Assembly (NCBI GenBank): GCA_002898735.1
Contig: BEHY01000002.1
Coordinates: forward strand, 46,419 to 110,418
Reading direction: 5' to 3'
DNA: 64,000 bases
Origin: Candidatus Thermoflexus japonica
Lineage (GTDB): Bacteria > Chloroflexota > Anaerolineae > Thermoflexales > Thermoflexaceae
The notes beneath the pieces were generated by a model, which was not told where the DNA came from, did no database searches, and saw only the letters and a list, made by a program, of their open reading frames with translations. The position numbers and the translations under genes were made by a program. Shown here one piece after another: positions 9,601 through 20,590 of this stretch. The first letter of the stretch is position 1. Each line of letters starts with the position of its first letter.

Positions 9601-9909
9601 ATGAAGACGTCTGGGCGCTGGTGGATTCGAGCCTGGAATCTGGCGCTGGCGGGGGCGCTTTCTCAGATCGGTTTTATCCCTGTGGTGGCGGTGGTGGGGG
9701 CGATGCTGTGTGGGCTCTGGCTGGATCTCCGTCTGGGGACCCGGCCGGTGCTTACCGCAGCGTGTATGATCACGGGTGCCGCTCTGGGATTGGTGGTGAT
9801 GGTCCGCGCTGCGATGACCGCCGCATCTCAGTTTCGTATGGAGCGGCCTCCGAAGCCAGAGAAGCCGGAACAGGGTTCCTCCCGCTCATCGGAGGAACCC
9901 TCATCCTGA
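9601..9909 (+). CDS. AtpZ/AtpI-like protein
   Basis: A 102-residue protein with two hydrophobic segments (about residues 13-40 and 50-70) separated by the short loop LDLRLGTRPV, and a polar Pro/Glu/Ser-rich tail. Length, topology and position immediately before atpB fit the AtpZ/AtpI family of small Fo-associated proteins, thought to help c-ring assembly or Mg2+ supply. No single residue motif makes the assignment certain. It is 20 bases upstream of atpB. Confidence 0.65.
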   Translation: MKTSGRWWIRAWNLALAGALSQIGFIPVVAVVGAMLCGLWLDLRLGTRPVLTAACMITGAALGLVVMVRAAMTAASQFRMERPPKPEKPEQGSSRSSEEPSS

Positions 9910-9929
9910 GGGGAGGTTGAATCGCGGCG

Positions 9930-11652
<1,723 letters not shown>

Positions 11653-11680
11653 TGGAAGTTCATCCTCACGGCTCAGGAGG

Positions 11681-12421
11681 ATGGCGTTGGAGGCCCTCGG
11701 GATTAACCCGATTTATCTGATCGCTCAGATCATCAACTTTTTGCTGATCTGGTTCCTCCTGTCCCGGCTGGTCTTCCCGCGGGTGTTGAAGGCGCTGGAG
11801 GAGCGGCGGGCGTTGATCGAAAAGGGGCTGGAGGATGCGAAGGCGGCGGAGCAATTGCGGGCGAGCATGCAGGCCGAGCGCCAGCGGATCCTGGAGGAGG
11901 CGCTGGCGGAGCGTCAGCGGATCGTCGCCGAGGCGGTCCGTCAGGCTGAACAGCAGCGTGCCCAGATCCTGTCGGAGGCGCGGGCCGAAGCCCAGCGCAT
12001 TCTGGAAGTTGCCCGGGAGGAGGCGGAGCGGGAACGGGAGCGGATCCTTGGTGAACTGCGGACCCAGATCGCGGCCCTCGCCCTGGCCGCCGCTCATCGG
12101 ATCGTGAGCGATGCGCTGGACGAGTCGCGTCACCGGCGCCTGATCCAGGAGTTCTTTACAGCGGTCCCCCCCAGGGTTCTGGAGGAGCTCCGCGGCCTGA
12201 AGGGGGATCGGGTGGAGGTGGTCAGTGCGATCCCGTTGCAGGAGGAGGAGAAGCAGAACATCCGGAAGGAGCTCTCCGACCGCCTGGATCTTACCGGCGA
12301 TGTGATCTTCCGGGTGGATCCCACGATCCTGGGCGGGCTGATCATCCGGGTCGGGGATCGCGTTGTCGATGGCAGCGTTCGAGCCCGCATGGAGGGGCTG
12401 CGGGCGACCCTGATGGGTTGA
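11681..12421 (+). CDS. atpF: ATP synthase b-delta hybrid subunit
   Basis: A 246-residue protein. Residues 10-35 are the b-subunit membrane helix (IYLIAQIINFLLIWFLL), and residues 36-150 are a long charged coiled coil (repeating QRILEEA/QRIVAEA/QRILEVA). The last 75 residues match the C-terminal domain of the delta subunit: VEVVSAIPLQEEE, then FRVDPTILGGLIIRVGDRVVDGS. The six-helix N-terminal domain of delta, which normally contacts the alpha subunits, appears absent, and no separate atpH is in the window. The peripheral stalk is therefore built from one b-delta chain. Alternate (N-type) F-ATPases also lack a separate delta gene, as I recall. Confidence 0.88.
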   Translation: MALEALGINPIYLIAQIINFLLIWFLLSRLVFPRVLKALEERRALIEKGLEDAKAAEQLRASMQAERQRILEEALAERQRIVAEAVRQAEQQRAQILSEARAEAQRILEVAREEAERERERILGELRTQIAALALAAAHRIVSDALDESRHRRLIQEFFTAVPPRVLEELRGLKGDRVEVVSAIPLQEEEKQNIRKELSDRLDLTGDVIFRVDPTILGGLIIRVGDRVVDGSVRARMEGLRATLMG

Positions 12422-12458
12422 GAGGCCGTCTTCGTGTCAGGGAGCGGTCGAACCCACC

Positions 12459-12503
12459 GGGGCTGTGGGGCATGGCTTTAGATGCCCCACAGCCCCTTTC
12501 TTG
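12459..12503 (+). terminator. Rho-independent terminator after Fo genes
   Basis: A perfect 15-base inverted repeat (GGGGCTGTGGGGCAT at 12459-12473 and its complement at 12482-12496) with an 8-base loop, followed by TTTCTT. It lies 38 bases after the b-delta stop codon and marks the end of the Fo transcription unit. Confidence 0.85.
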
Positions 12504-12869
12504 TATCCGGATTCAGCGCCCGCCATAGCCGCTGTTCCGAATATGGCCTGCCGAATTACAATAAAAGCCATGCGATGGCGGAGGGGTAAACCGGAATGAG
12601 CGCTCAGAAGCTGCTGTCTGCTATTCGGGCGGCTCTGCCTCAATGGCTGAAGGTTGCGTTTTACACCCGCCCCACGGGCATCCCGATGGCGCGCCGGATC
12701 CCCATCTCGCCAAGGGTGGATCCCCGCGCTCAGGGCCTGGCCCAGCCGATGGGTATGAAGGCTCACGCGTATCCAGAAGAAGGGCCTTCCGGATCGGCAC
12801 CTCAGGGAGCCCGTTCTTTCTGAGCTCCGGATCCGGCCTGTGATCCCCTCCGAACCCGGATGAGCCCCC
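12504..12869. other. Intergenic stretch without a convincing gene
   Basis: About 366 bases between the Fo terminator and the DUF2298 gene. A weak promoter (TTCCGA at 12535, TACAAT at 12557, 16-base spacer) is possible. Short frames at 12596-12823 (+) and on the minus strand have no recognisable domain and unnatural composition, so I do not call them. This may be an untranslated leader or the remains of a lost gene. Confidence 0.4.
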
Positions 12870-15326
12870 ATGGGTCCTGTGATCCTCTGGTGGCTCCTGC
12901 TGACCCTGATTGCCCTCGCGGCCTGGCCCATCACATTCCTTGTGTTCCGCCCCCTGCCGGATCGGGGGGTGGCTTTCGCCCGCCCCCTGGGACTTATGCT
13001 GATGGGCTTCTTCTGGTGGTGGGGAGGGAGCCTGGGGGTTCTCCCGGCCTCGTGGGGAGGAGCCGTGGCCGCCGGGGGCCTGGTCCTGGGCCTCGGGCTC
13101 TGGCTGGCCCGACGATCCGGAGAATCCCCCTGGCACGGGATCCAGACCCGGCGAGGTCTCGTGCTTTTTTACGAGTTGTTGTTCGCCCTCTCCTTCCTGG
13201 GCTGGACTCTTTTCCGGGCCTATAACCCCGAGATCACCGACACCGAGAAGCCGATGGAGCTGGCCTTTCTCAACGCGGTGGTTCGGGCGGAGCGCTTCCC
13301 TCCGCATGATCCCTGGCTGTCCGGTTTTGCAATCAGTTATTATTACTTTGGCTACGTTATTTTGGGCTTCCTCACGGAGCTCTCCGGCCTTCCGACCCGC
13401 TTCACGTTCAACCTCGGGGTTTCCTCCTGGTTTGCGCTCACCCTGCTGGCGGCTGCTGGCCTTGGATGGAATCTCTGGGCCCTCTATCGCCCGGGGCGCC
13501 CTCGCGCGGCCCGGATTGTCGCGTTGCTCAGCGCGTTCTGGGTCGGCCTGGCCGGAAACGGCGAGGCGATCCTGGATCTCGCCCACTCGTGTGGCTGGAT
13601 CCGGGATCCAGGCTTCTGGATCTGGCTGGACATCCCGGAGTTAAACGAGCCCCCCTTGCTTCGATCGTGGCCCTCATGCTGGCCTCCTCGAAGCCGAGCG
13701 TGGGCATGGTGGCGGGCCTCCCGGGTGGTGCGGGACTACACGCCCGCCGGTCAGCACCAGGAGGTCATCGATGAGTTCCCCCAGTTCAGCTTCCTGCTGG
13801 GGGATCTGCATCCCCATGTGCTGGCGTTGCCCTTCACGTTGATGGCGATCGGGCTGGCTCTGGCGGCCTTCCAGACCGCCCAGCGGTTCCCCGGGCTTTC
13901 TTCCCTTCAGGAATGGCATGTCCTCCTGCGCTTCCTTCAGGACCACGGTCCGCCATTCGGGTTCCTGCCGATCGTTTTCGGGGGGCTGGCTTTCCTGAAC
14001 ACATGGGATTTCCCGATTTACACCGGCCTTCTGCTGGCGGCCTGGGCGCTGGGGGCCTGGATGGCCGGGCGCCCTCGGGCCTCCTTACAGCGGGAGGTCC
14101 TCGGGCTGGCCGGGGGCGTTCTGGGGCCTGGCGTGTTGCTGTATCTGCCGTTCTACCTGGGATTTCGCTCCCAGGCCGGCGGATTCCTTCCCAATCTTTA
14201 TAACGGGACCCGCCTGCCGCAGTTTCTGGTGATGTTCGGCTTCCAGGTTGGCGGGTTGATTCTCCTTCTGGGGGCGGAGGCCCTCCGCGCCCATCGCCGG
14301 GGGATGCTCAACCTGCCGCGTTGGGGGGGGTGGATCTTGCTGGGCGCGCTGGGGCTGGGGCTGGCGCCCGTGGCGTTGCTGGTGGGGCTCTACGAGCTGG
14401 CGCAGGCGATCCGGTTGCCCATACCCGGAGCGCCGGTTCCGCTGGAGGCGCTGAGGCCCTGGGTGTATGGGCGGTTGCTGGATGGTGCGGTGCAGGTGAG
14501 CGGAAGGCTGTTCCCTGCAAGCGGGCCATGGGTGCCGATGCTCCTGGCCGGAATCGGGACGAGCGCTGTTATGCTCTGGAGGCGACGGGGGGATGTGAAG
14601 ACGTTTGTGGGTCTGCTGGTGGTTTTCGGCGCCGCGCTGGCCTGGGCCGTGGAGTTCGTTTTCCTGAGGGATTTCTTCGGAACCCGCATGAACACGGTCT
14701 TTAAGTTTTACTACCAGACATGGGTGCTCTGGAGCCTGGCCCTGGCCTGGGGGATGGGCGCGTTGTGGGAGTGGGGGAAGGGGGTGCGCGGGTTGCTGGC
14801 CGGGCTGTTCGGCACCATGATCGCGCTGGCGGCGCTCTACCCGGCCTTAATGATCCCCATTAAAGCGGAATTCTTCGCCCGCCCACCCACCCTGGATGGA
14901 TATGCTCATCTGGCGAAACGGATACCCGATGACCTGGCTGCGATCGAGTGGTTGAACCGGCATGTGTCGGGCACGCCTGTGATCCTGGAAGCCCCGGGCT
15001 GGCAGGGGATCTCTTTCCAGCCGGAATTCGGCCGCTTCGCGGCCCACACCGGCCTGCCCACGGTGCTGGGATGGGCGGGCCATGAACATCAGTGGCGGGG
15101 CTCTTACAAGGAGATCGGCCGTCGGGAGCCGGATTTGCAGATCCTGTGGGAATCCCCGGATCTGGAGGAAACTCGTGCGCTTCTGGAGAAGTATCAGATC
15201 GTCTATGTGATCGTTGGCCACACGGAGCGCCAGGAGTTCCCCGCAGAGGTGTTGCGAAAGTTTGAACAGCTGATGGATCCGGTCTTTCGGAGCGGGGAAA
15301 CGGTGATTTACCGGAGGCGTGAATGA
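12870..15326 (+). CDS. DUF2298 / Chlor_Arch_YYY membrane protein
   Basis: An 818-residue, very hydrophobic protein with many membrane helices. It contains the YYYxG motif that names this family (residues 157-161, SYYYFGYV), the preceding YNPEITDTEKPMELAFLNA segment, and EFPQFSFLLGDLHPHVLALPF. The family is known from Chloroflexi and some archaea, has single-domain members of 700-900 residues, and is of unproven function; a GT-C-like sugar transfer role is often assumed. It overlaps the next gene by 4 bases. The start at 12870 puts a hydrophobic helix at the N-terminus. Residues 250-290 look atypical but the frame stays open. Confidence 0.88.
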   Translation: MGPVILWWLLLTLIALAAWPITFLVFRPLPDRGVAFARPLGLMLMGFFWWWGGSLGVLPASWGGAVAAGGLVLGLGLWLARRSGESPWHGIQTRRGLVLFYELLFALSFLGWTLFRAYNPEITDTEKPMELAFLNAVVRAERFPPHDPWLSGFAISYYYFGYVILGFLTELSGLPTRFTFNLGVSSWFALTLLAAAGLGWNLWALYRPGRPRAARIVALLSAFWVGLAGNGEAILDLAHSCGWIRDPGFWIWLDIPELNEPPLLRSWPSCWPPRSRAWAWWRASRVVRDYTPAGQHQEVIDEFPQFSFLLGDLHPHVLALPFTLMAIGLALAAFQTAQRFPGLSSLQEWHVLLRFLQDHGPPFGFLPIVFGGLAFLNTWDFPIYTGLLLAAWALGAWMAGRPRASLQREVLGLAGGVLGPGVLLYLPFYLGFRSQAGGFLPNLYNGTRLPQFLVMFGFQVGGLILLLGAEALRAHRRGMLNLPRWGGWILLGALGLGLAPVALLVGLYELAQAIRLPIPGAPVPLEALRPWVYGRLLDGAVQVSGRLFPASGPWVPMLLAGIGTSAVMLWRRRGDVKTFVGLLVVFGAALAWAVEFVFLRDFFGTRMNTVFKFYYQTWVLWSLALAWGMGALWEWGKGVRGLLAGLFGTMIALAALYPALMIPIKAEFFARPPTLDGYAHLAKRIPDDLAAIEWLNRHVSGTPVILEAPGWQGISFQPEFGRFAAHTGLPTVLGWAGHEHQWRGSYKEIGRREPDLQILWESPDLEETRALLEKYQIVYVIVGHTERQEFPAEVLRKFEQLMDPVFRSGETVIYRRRE

Positions 15327-17020
15327 GGGAAGGGCTCCATGGACGCCGATGGCCGGAGGCGCTGATCCCGGCGGGGCTCTTCGCCCTGGCCCTCCTGATC
15401 CGGGGATGGGAGCTGGGCCTCCGGCCGGCCGCGCCGGAGGAGGCCGCTCAGGCCTGGGCGGCGTGGCGGGGTGGGACGCTACCCCCTGGGGGTAGCCCGT
15501 TGCTCGCGGGGTGGAACGCGACGGCGTTTGGGATCTTCGGGCCGGATGAAGGATGGATGCGCTCCGGCGCGGCGCTGGCGGGCGCCCTCACCGTCCTGGC
15601 CCTATGGGCCGTTCTGCGCCCCATCGGCCCGGCCGCGGCGATCGGGGCGGCGTGGCTCTGGGCCGTCTCCCCCAGCGCCCTGATGGCGGCGCGGTTCCTG
15701 GACGGCGGCGTCGTGGTCGCGGCGGTGCTGGCCACGGCCCTGGCCCTGTGGCGCGCCTCTTTTCCTTCCCGCTGGATCGGTTTGGGGATCGCCCTGGGGA
15801 TGGGGGCCGCGGCCGGGCCCGCCTTCTGGACCGGAGTCCTGTTGCTCCTCCCGGTTTTCTGGCTGGATCCACCGGAGCCGGCTTTCCCTCGCTGGAAGGC
15901 CCTCGGGGTTTTCGGGGTGACGGCGTTGCTGGCCGGCGCCTGGGGGGGATGGCGGGGAAGCGGGGCACGGGAGACGGTGGAAGGCCTCTCCGCATGGCTC
16001 ACCGGCTTCGCACCGGAGGGCCTTCCGGTGTGGTGGGAAGCGCTTCGGGCGTTCCTTTACGGAGAAGCGCTGATCCTGACGCTGGGGCTGACCGGGGGAA
16101 TTCTGTCCATCCGCCGTCGGGATCGCTTCGGGACGGCGCTGGCCATCGCGGCGGGGATCGGGACCGGTTTGCAGCTCGTCCGGCTCGGCGCCCCGTTCAC
16201 GGAACACGCCGTGGCGCTGATTCCGTGGGTCGTGCTGGCTGGGGTCGCTGTGCAATGGGTCTGGGAAACGGTGAAGCCGGTCGGGCGGCTGCAGCCCGCG
16301 GCGGTCCTTGGAGGAGCCGGGATCGGGGGGATCGGGCTGGGCACGGTGGCCGCTTTTATGAATCTCCAGGGGGGAGTGGAAGGGGCGCGCTGGCTGGTCC
16401 TCCTCGGTATACTGGGGCTTCTGGGGTTCGGCATCTGGATCCTGAGCGGTCTGTTTGGAACGGAGGAAGAAGAAGATTCCCTGGATCGTGCGGAGGCAGG
16501 CAGGGAGCCTGGCTCCGCTCCGGGAAATCCCTTCGGGGGGGCCTGGGTTCGAAGCCCGGTGGCCCTCGGAGTTGCTGGGGTCCTCGCCCTCGCCCTGGGC
16601 CTGGGCCAGCTGGCGGGAGCTGCCGCTCGGGTACGGCGGGCCGATCCGGTCCCCGGGTTCTCCCTGCCGGAGATGACCGCGCCGGCGGTGCGGGAGGTTG
16701 TGGAAATGCTGCGGAGGGAAGCGGCGCGCCGGCATGGATGGCCCGGTGGGCTTTCCGTGGTGGTGGTTGCCGAGGAGAAAGAAGCGTTCTGGCGGTGGAC
16801 CTTCCGGGGGTTCAGGATGGCGGTTTATCATCGTCCGCCCGCTTCCGGGATCGGGGACGTGTGGCTCACCCCGGAGGACATGCCGGTTCCGCTGGAACCG
16901 GATCGCTGGTTGGGGCGCCCTTTCCCGGTTATCGTGGATCAGAGGGGGGTGGAGCCGATGGAGCGTCGGATGACGTTGTGGGTTCGTGAGGAGGGGCAGA
17001 AGACACAGCCGGGTGAATGA
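15323..17020 (+). CDS. Putative GT-C-like polytopic membrane protein
   Basis: A 565-residue protein that starts in an ATGA overlap with the DUF2298 gene. It has about ten hydrophobic segments followed by a soluble C-terminal part (about residues 450-565). The N-terminal layout (LLIRGWELG, then APEEAAQAWAAW, then LWAVSPSALMAARF) resembles PMT/ArnT-like glycosyltransferases of the GT-C fold, in which an acidic pair in the first outer loop is catalytic; here the loop has EEAA rather than the usual DE. The match is weak and substrate cannot be stated. Its position between the YYY protein and the Agl23-like protein suggests a shared process. Confidence 0.6.
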   Translation: MREGLHGRRWPEALIPAGLFALALLIRGWELGLRPAAPEEAAQAWAAWRGGTLPPGGSPLLAGWNATAFGIFGPDEGWMRSGAALAGALTVLALWAVLRPIGPAAAIGAAWLWAVSPSALMAARFLDGGVVVAAVLATALALWRASFPSRWIGLGIALGMGAAAGPAFWTGVLLLLPVFWLDPPEPAFPRWKALGVFGVTALLAGAWGGWRGSGARETVEGLSAWLTGFAPEGLPVWWEALRAFLYGEALILTLGLTGGILSIRRRDRFGTALAIAAGIGTGLQLVRLGAPFTEHAVALIPWVVLAGVAVQWVWETVKPVGRLQPAAVLGGAGIGGIGLGTVAAFMNLQGGVEGARWLVLLGILGLLGFGIWILSGLFGTEEEEDSLDRAEAGREPGSAPGNPFGGAWVRSPVALGVAGVLALALGLGQLAGAAARVRRADPVPGFSLPEMTAPAVREVVEMLRREAARRHGWPGGLSVVVVAEEKEAFWRWTFRGFRMAVYHRPPASGIGDVWLTPEDMPVPLEPDRWLGRPFPVIVDQRGVEPMERRMTLWVREEGQKTQPGE

Positions 17021-17081
17021 TCAGGAATCTGCATCGCTGGATTCCGAAGGAGAAGGCGGGCTGTCTCCTCCCGAACAGTGT

Positions 17082-17087
17082 TATAAT
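17082..17087 (+). promoter_or_regulatory. -10 element upstream of the Agl23-NHL gene
   Basis: A perfect TATAAT in AGTGTTATAATCGG, 42 bases before the ATG at 17129. No good -35 is visible (closest CTGTCT, short spacer). The same TATAATCGG sequence recurs at 20554. Confidence 0.35.
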
Positions 17088-17128
17088 CGGCATCCGGTTC
17101 TGGATCTTCCGGGGAGCGACAGGAGGCT

Positions 17129-20100
17129 ATGGAAGGGATATCGATAGCTCCCTCGCCGTCCCGATGGCGGAGGCTATGGGCGGATCTTTCGCTGCTGGAG
17201 CGCGGGGTTTATCTGGCGCTGTTCGCCGCGGCCATCTTCACCCGCCTGTGGCGTCTGGGCGATCGGGTGATGAGCCATGACGAGAGCCTGCACGTTCATT
17301 ACGCCTGGCAGCTGTTTCGAGGCTACGGTTTCCAGCATACCCCGCTCATGCACGGCCCCCTGAAGTTCCACCTGGATGCGCTGGCTTATCTCCTGTTCGG
17401 CGCCGATGATTTCTCCGGCCGGCTCCCGGTGGCCTTAGCGGGGATCGTTCTGGTGATGCTCCCCCTGTTCATGCGCCGCTGGCTGGGGCGCTGGGGGAGC
17501 CTCCTGGCTTCCCTCTTTTTCCTGATCTCCCCGATGATCCTCTATCACAGCCGGTATATCCGGGATGAGGGCCTGATGGCCCTGTGGGCGGTCCTCACGG
17601 TGTGGATGATCTTCGCCTATCTCGAGACGCGGGAGGACCGCTGGCTGTATGGCCTGGCGGCGGTGATCGCGCTGTTTTACACCACGATGGAAGCCGCCTT
17701 TATCTACTTGGCGATCTATGGATTCCTGCTCTTCCTCGCCTGGAGCGTGACGGTGCTGCGGGATCCGCGATGCTCCCGGGAGGATCGGCAATGGCTGGGG
17801 CTGGGAACCGGGTTGCTCCTTTCCGGCGGCGGGGCCATGCTGTTCGGGTTCGAATCCGGGCGGGAGCCGATCCCGGGGGCTTTCGTGTGCCGGCCGGAGA
17901 ATATCCCGGAGCACGGTCGGTGGATCGCCCTGGCCGGGGGGCTGATCGCCCTGGCCGGGATCGGCATCCTGGCGTGGGTGCTGGCCGGGCGCTGGGGGCG
18001 CGTTCGATTGCGCGAGCAGCCCGCCTTCGATCTGATGATGGTCATCGGTGGGCTCAGCCTGTGGATGCTCCCGGCGGCGGGCCTGGTCTGGCTGAATCCC
18101 GTTTCCCTTTTGCTGTTCAAGCAACCTTTCGCCTCCATGTCGCTGTTTGAAAGCGGAGGGTTCAGCGGCGTCACCGACGAGATGATCCGGGTCCTGGTGT
18201 TGTTTCTGGTCTTTGGGGCTCTGAGCACCGGGCTTGGAATGGCCTGGGATCCAGGCCGCTGGCCCATCCTGATGGGGATCTTCTTCGGGATCTCCCTTCC
18301 CCTGTTCACCACGCTTTTCACCAACGGCGCGGGCATCGCCACCGGTTACATCGGCTCCCTGGGATACTGGCTGGCCCAGCAATGCGTCCAGCGGGGAAGC
18401 CAGCCGCTTTTTTACTATTTCGTTATCGCCCCGATGTATGAATTCATGCCGATGCTGCTTTCCCTCCTGGCCCTGGGGTATTACCTGGGGCGATGGATCG
18501 CCGATGCCCCGATCCCGGATCGCCTGGGATGGGCATTCCGGGGCTTCCTGAGCGCCTGGGCGATCCTTTCGTGGGTGGCATATACGCTGGCCGGGGAGAA
18601 GATGCCCTGGCTGACGGTCCATCTGACGGTGCCCATGATCCTCCTCTCGGCCGTCTTCCTTCAGGACACCCTGGGCGCCATGGACTGGGGGCGGTGGTGG
18701 CAGGGCGGGGGCGCGATCGCCGCCCTGCTGGTGTTCCCTTTTGGAGCTGCCTTCCTGGGGATGCTCACCGCCTGGCCCAAGGCCCGCCTCGTGATCCGGG
18801 TCACAACTCTGGAATCGCTGGTGGCGGCCAACCAGGTGATCGCCGCCGTGCTGGGCATGGGGATCATCCTGGGGGCCTGGGTTTATTTGCACTCCCGTCT
18901 GAGGTTCTCCGGCCTCCTGCAATCCTTCGCGCTGGCGGCCCTGGCGGTCCTGGCTTTCGCCACCCTGCGGGTCGCCTGGCGGTTCAGTTTCATCCATTAC
19001 GATCTGGCCCTTGAACACGGCGTCTATGCCCATGGCGGTCCGGGGGTGAAGATCGCAATGCAGCAGATCGAAGAGGTCGCCCGGGCGATCGGCCGGGATC
19101 AGGTGGTGGTGGCCTACGATAACGATAGCTCCTGGCCGTTCTCCTGGTATCTGCGGGACTGGCGGCAGCGCTATTTTGGGGAAAACCCTCGTCGCGAGGA
19201 TCTGGAGTCACCGATTGTCATCGTGGGCAGCGCCAACTGGTATAAAGTGGAAAACGCCCTCCAGGCCACTCATGAGGCCTATCAGTATCACCTGATCTGG
19301 TGGCCGATGGAGGACTATCGGGAGCTCACCTGGGAGCGTCTATGGCGCTGGCTTCTGGATCCGAAGCGTCGGGCGGCGCTCTGGGATATCTTCTGGAGCC
19401 GGGATTACACGCGTTATGATGAGATCACCGGTAAGCGGCATCGGGTCGATGCCTGGCCCCTGGCCCACGATTTCAAGCTCTTCATCCGGAAGGATGTGGC
19501 GGCGAAGGCCTGGCCCCTGCGCCCGCAGCAGGCCCTCACCGCGCCCACCCCACCGCTGGATCCTTATGCGGTGGTGCACCGGGATCTGGCGGCCGTCCAG
19601 ATCATCGGGGGGCCCGGGAGCGAGCCCGGGCGTTTCCAGGACCCCCATGGCATCGCCATCGGGCCGGACGGCGCTCTCTATGTCACCGATGGGCGCAACC
19701 ACCGGGTCCAGGTCTTCTCCCCGGACGGCCGACTTCTCCGGTCGTGGGGCTCCTTCTGCGCGCTCTATGAGCAGGGAGAGCCCGGATGTGTGGATCCCGA
19801 TGGCCCGGGGCCGATGCCCCTGGGCGCCGGGCAGTTCAACGAGCCATGGGGGATTGCGGTGGCGCCGGATGGCACCGTGTATGTGGCGGACCTGTGGAAC
19901 CATCGGATCCAGCAGTTCACGGCCGAGGGCCGCTTCCTCCGGGCGTGGGGCGGCTTTAACTCGAAGCAGATCGTGGATCCCCAGGAGGAGCCCGGTCGTT
20001 TCTTCGGCCCCCGGGGCATCGTGATCCAGGGGGATCGCATCTACGTCACAGACACCGGCAACAAACGCGTCCAGATTTTCGACCGCGAGGGCCGTTTCCT

Positions 20101-20515
20101 GGGCGCCTGGGGTGGGCCTGGGGTCGAGCCCGGACGGCTGGATGAGCCGGTGGGCATCGCCGCGCTGCCCGATGGAAACCTGGTGATCGCGGACACATGG
20201 AACCGGCGCATCCAGATCCTGACCCCCTCCGGCGCCCCGGTCCATGCCTGGGAGATCGCCGGATGGCTGGACCAGCTTCCCACCACCAAGCCCGATGTGG
20301 CCGTTGACGCTCGCGGGCGGATCTTCGCCACCGATCCCACGGGCTTCCGCGTCCTGGTGTTCGATCGCAGCGGCCGGCCGCTCCTGGCCTTCGGCCGGTA
20401 TGGAGAGGACGCCTCCTCGTTTGTTCTCCCCCAGGGGATCGCGGTAGGGCCCGACGGACGCGTCTGGGTGGTGGATTCCGGAGGGAACCGGGTGATGGCC
20501 TTCCAGGTTCCATAG
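17129..20515 (+). CDS. Agl23-like (TIGR03663) membrane protein fused to NHL propeller
   Basis: An 1128-residue two-part protein. Residues 1-640 are polytopic and carry the invariants I recall for the TIGR03663/Agl23-like family: the DE pair at 51-52 (SHDESLHVHYAW) and the HGP tripeptide at 75-77 (LMHGPLKFHLDAL). A soluble region follows, and residues 815-1128 form about six NHL repeats, each with a core like HGIAIGPDGALYVTDGRNHR followed by a VQVF strand, expected to fold as a beta-propeller outside the membrane. TIGR03663 genes are commonly found near Chlor_Arch_YYY genes, as here. Agl23 is named for association with flippase activity in archaeal N-glycosylation; the role here is unproven. 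RBS: GACAGGAGG. Confidence 0.87.
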   Translation: MEGISIAPSPSRWRRLWADLSLLERGVYLALFAAAIFTRLWRLGDRVMSHDESLHVHYAWQLFRGYGFQHTPLMHGPLKFHLDALAYLLFGADDFSGRLPVALAGIVLVMLPLFMRRWLGRWGSLLASLFFLISPMILYHSRYIRDEGLMALWAVLTVWMIFAYLETREDRWLYGLAAVIALFYTTMEAAFIYLAIYGFLLFLAWSVTVLRDPRCSREDRQWLGLGTGLLLSGGGAMLFGFESGREPIPGAFVCRPENIPEHGRWIALAGGLIALAGIGILAWVLAGRWGRVRLREQPAFDLMMVIGGLSLWMLPAAGLVWLNPVSLLLFKQPFASMSLFESGGFSGVTDEMIRVLVLFLVFGALSTGLGMAWDPGRWPILMGIFFGISLPLFTTLFTNGAGIATGYIGSLGYWLAQQCVQRGSQPLFYYFVIAPMYEFMPMLLSLLALGYYLGRWIADAPIPDRLGWAFRGFLSAWAILSWVAYTLAGEKMPWLTVHLTVPMILLSAVFLQDTLGAMDWGRWWQGGGAIAALLVFPFGAAFLGMLTAWPKARLVIRVTTLESLVAANQVIAAVLGMGIILGAWVYLHSRLRFSGLLQSFALAALAVLAFATLRVAWRFSFIHYDLALEHGVYAHGGPGVKIAMQQIEEVARAIGRDQVVVAYDNDSSWPFSWYLRDWRQRYFGENPRREDLESPIVIVGSANWYKVENALQATHEAYQYHLIWWPMEDYRELTWERLWRWLLDPKRRAALWDIFWSRDYTRYDEITGKRHRVDAWPLAHDFKLFIRKDVAAKAWPLRPQQALTAPTPPLDPYAVVHRDLAAVQIIGGPGSEPGRFQDPHGIAIGPDGALYVTDGRNHRVQVFSPDGRLLRSWGSFCALYEQGEPGCVDPDGPGPMPLGAGQFNEPWGIAVAPDGTVYVADLWNHRIQQFTAEGRFLRAWGGFNSKQIVDPQEEPGRFFGPRGIVIQGDRIYVTDTGNKRVQIFDREGRFLGAWGGPGVEPGRLDEPVGIAALPDGNLVIADTWNRRIQILTPSGAPVHAWEIAGWLDQLPTTKPDVAVDARGRIFATDPTGFRVLVFDRSGRPLLAFGRYGEDASSFVLPQGIAVGPDGRVWVVDSGGNRVMAFQVP

Positions 20516-20550
20516 AGGCATCGGGAACACCGCTCGTGAAAGGAAGCACG

Positions 20551-20559
20551 TGCTATAAT
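20551..20559 (+). promoter_or_regulatory. Extended -10 promoter before MntA-like gene
   Basis: TGCTATAAT (TGnTATAAT, an extended -10) lies 32 bases before the ATG at 20591. No -35 match is evident, as is common with extended -10 promoters. Confidence 0.45.
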
Positions 20560-20590
20560 CGGGTCCGGATGCCTTTTCCAGAGGGCGCCG

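Noticed and set aside
12596..12823. Short frame after the Fo terminator
   Set aside because: No SD of note, no domain, Pro/Arg-rich composition; kept only as part of an intergenic note.
13600..13740. Possible frameshift in the DUF2298 gene
   Set aside because: The segment looks atypical, but the family motifs before (YYYFG) and after (FLLGDLHPHVLALPF) are in the same frame, so the gene is intact.
17435..19033. 532-codon minus-strand frame opposite the Agl23-like gene
   Set aside because: Shadow with no recognisable motif, and the plus-strand protein has family motifs throughout.
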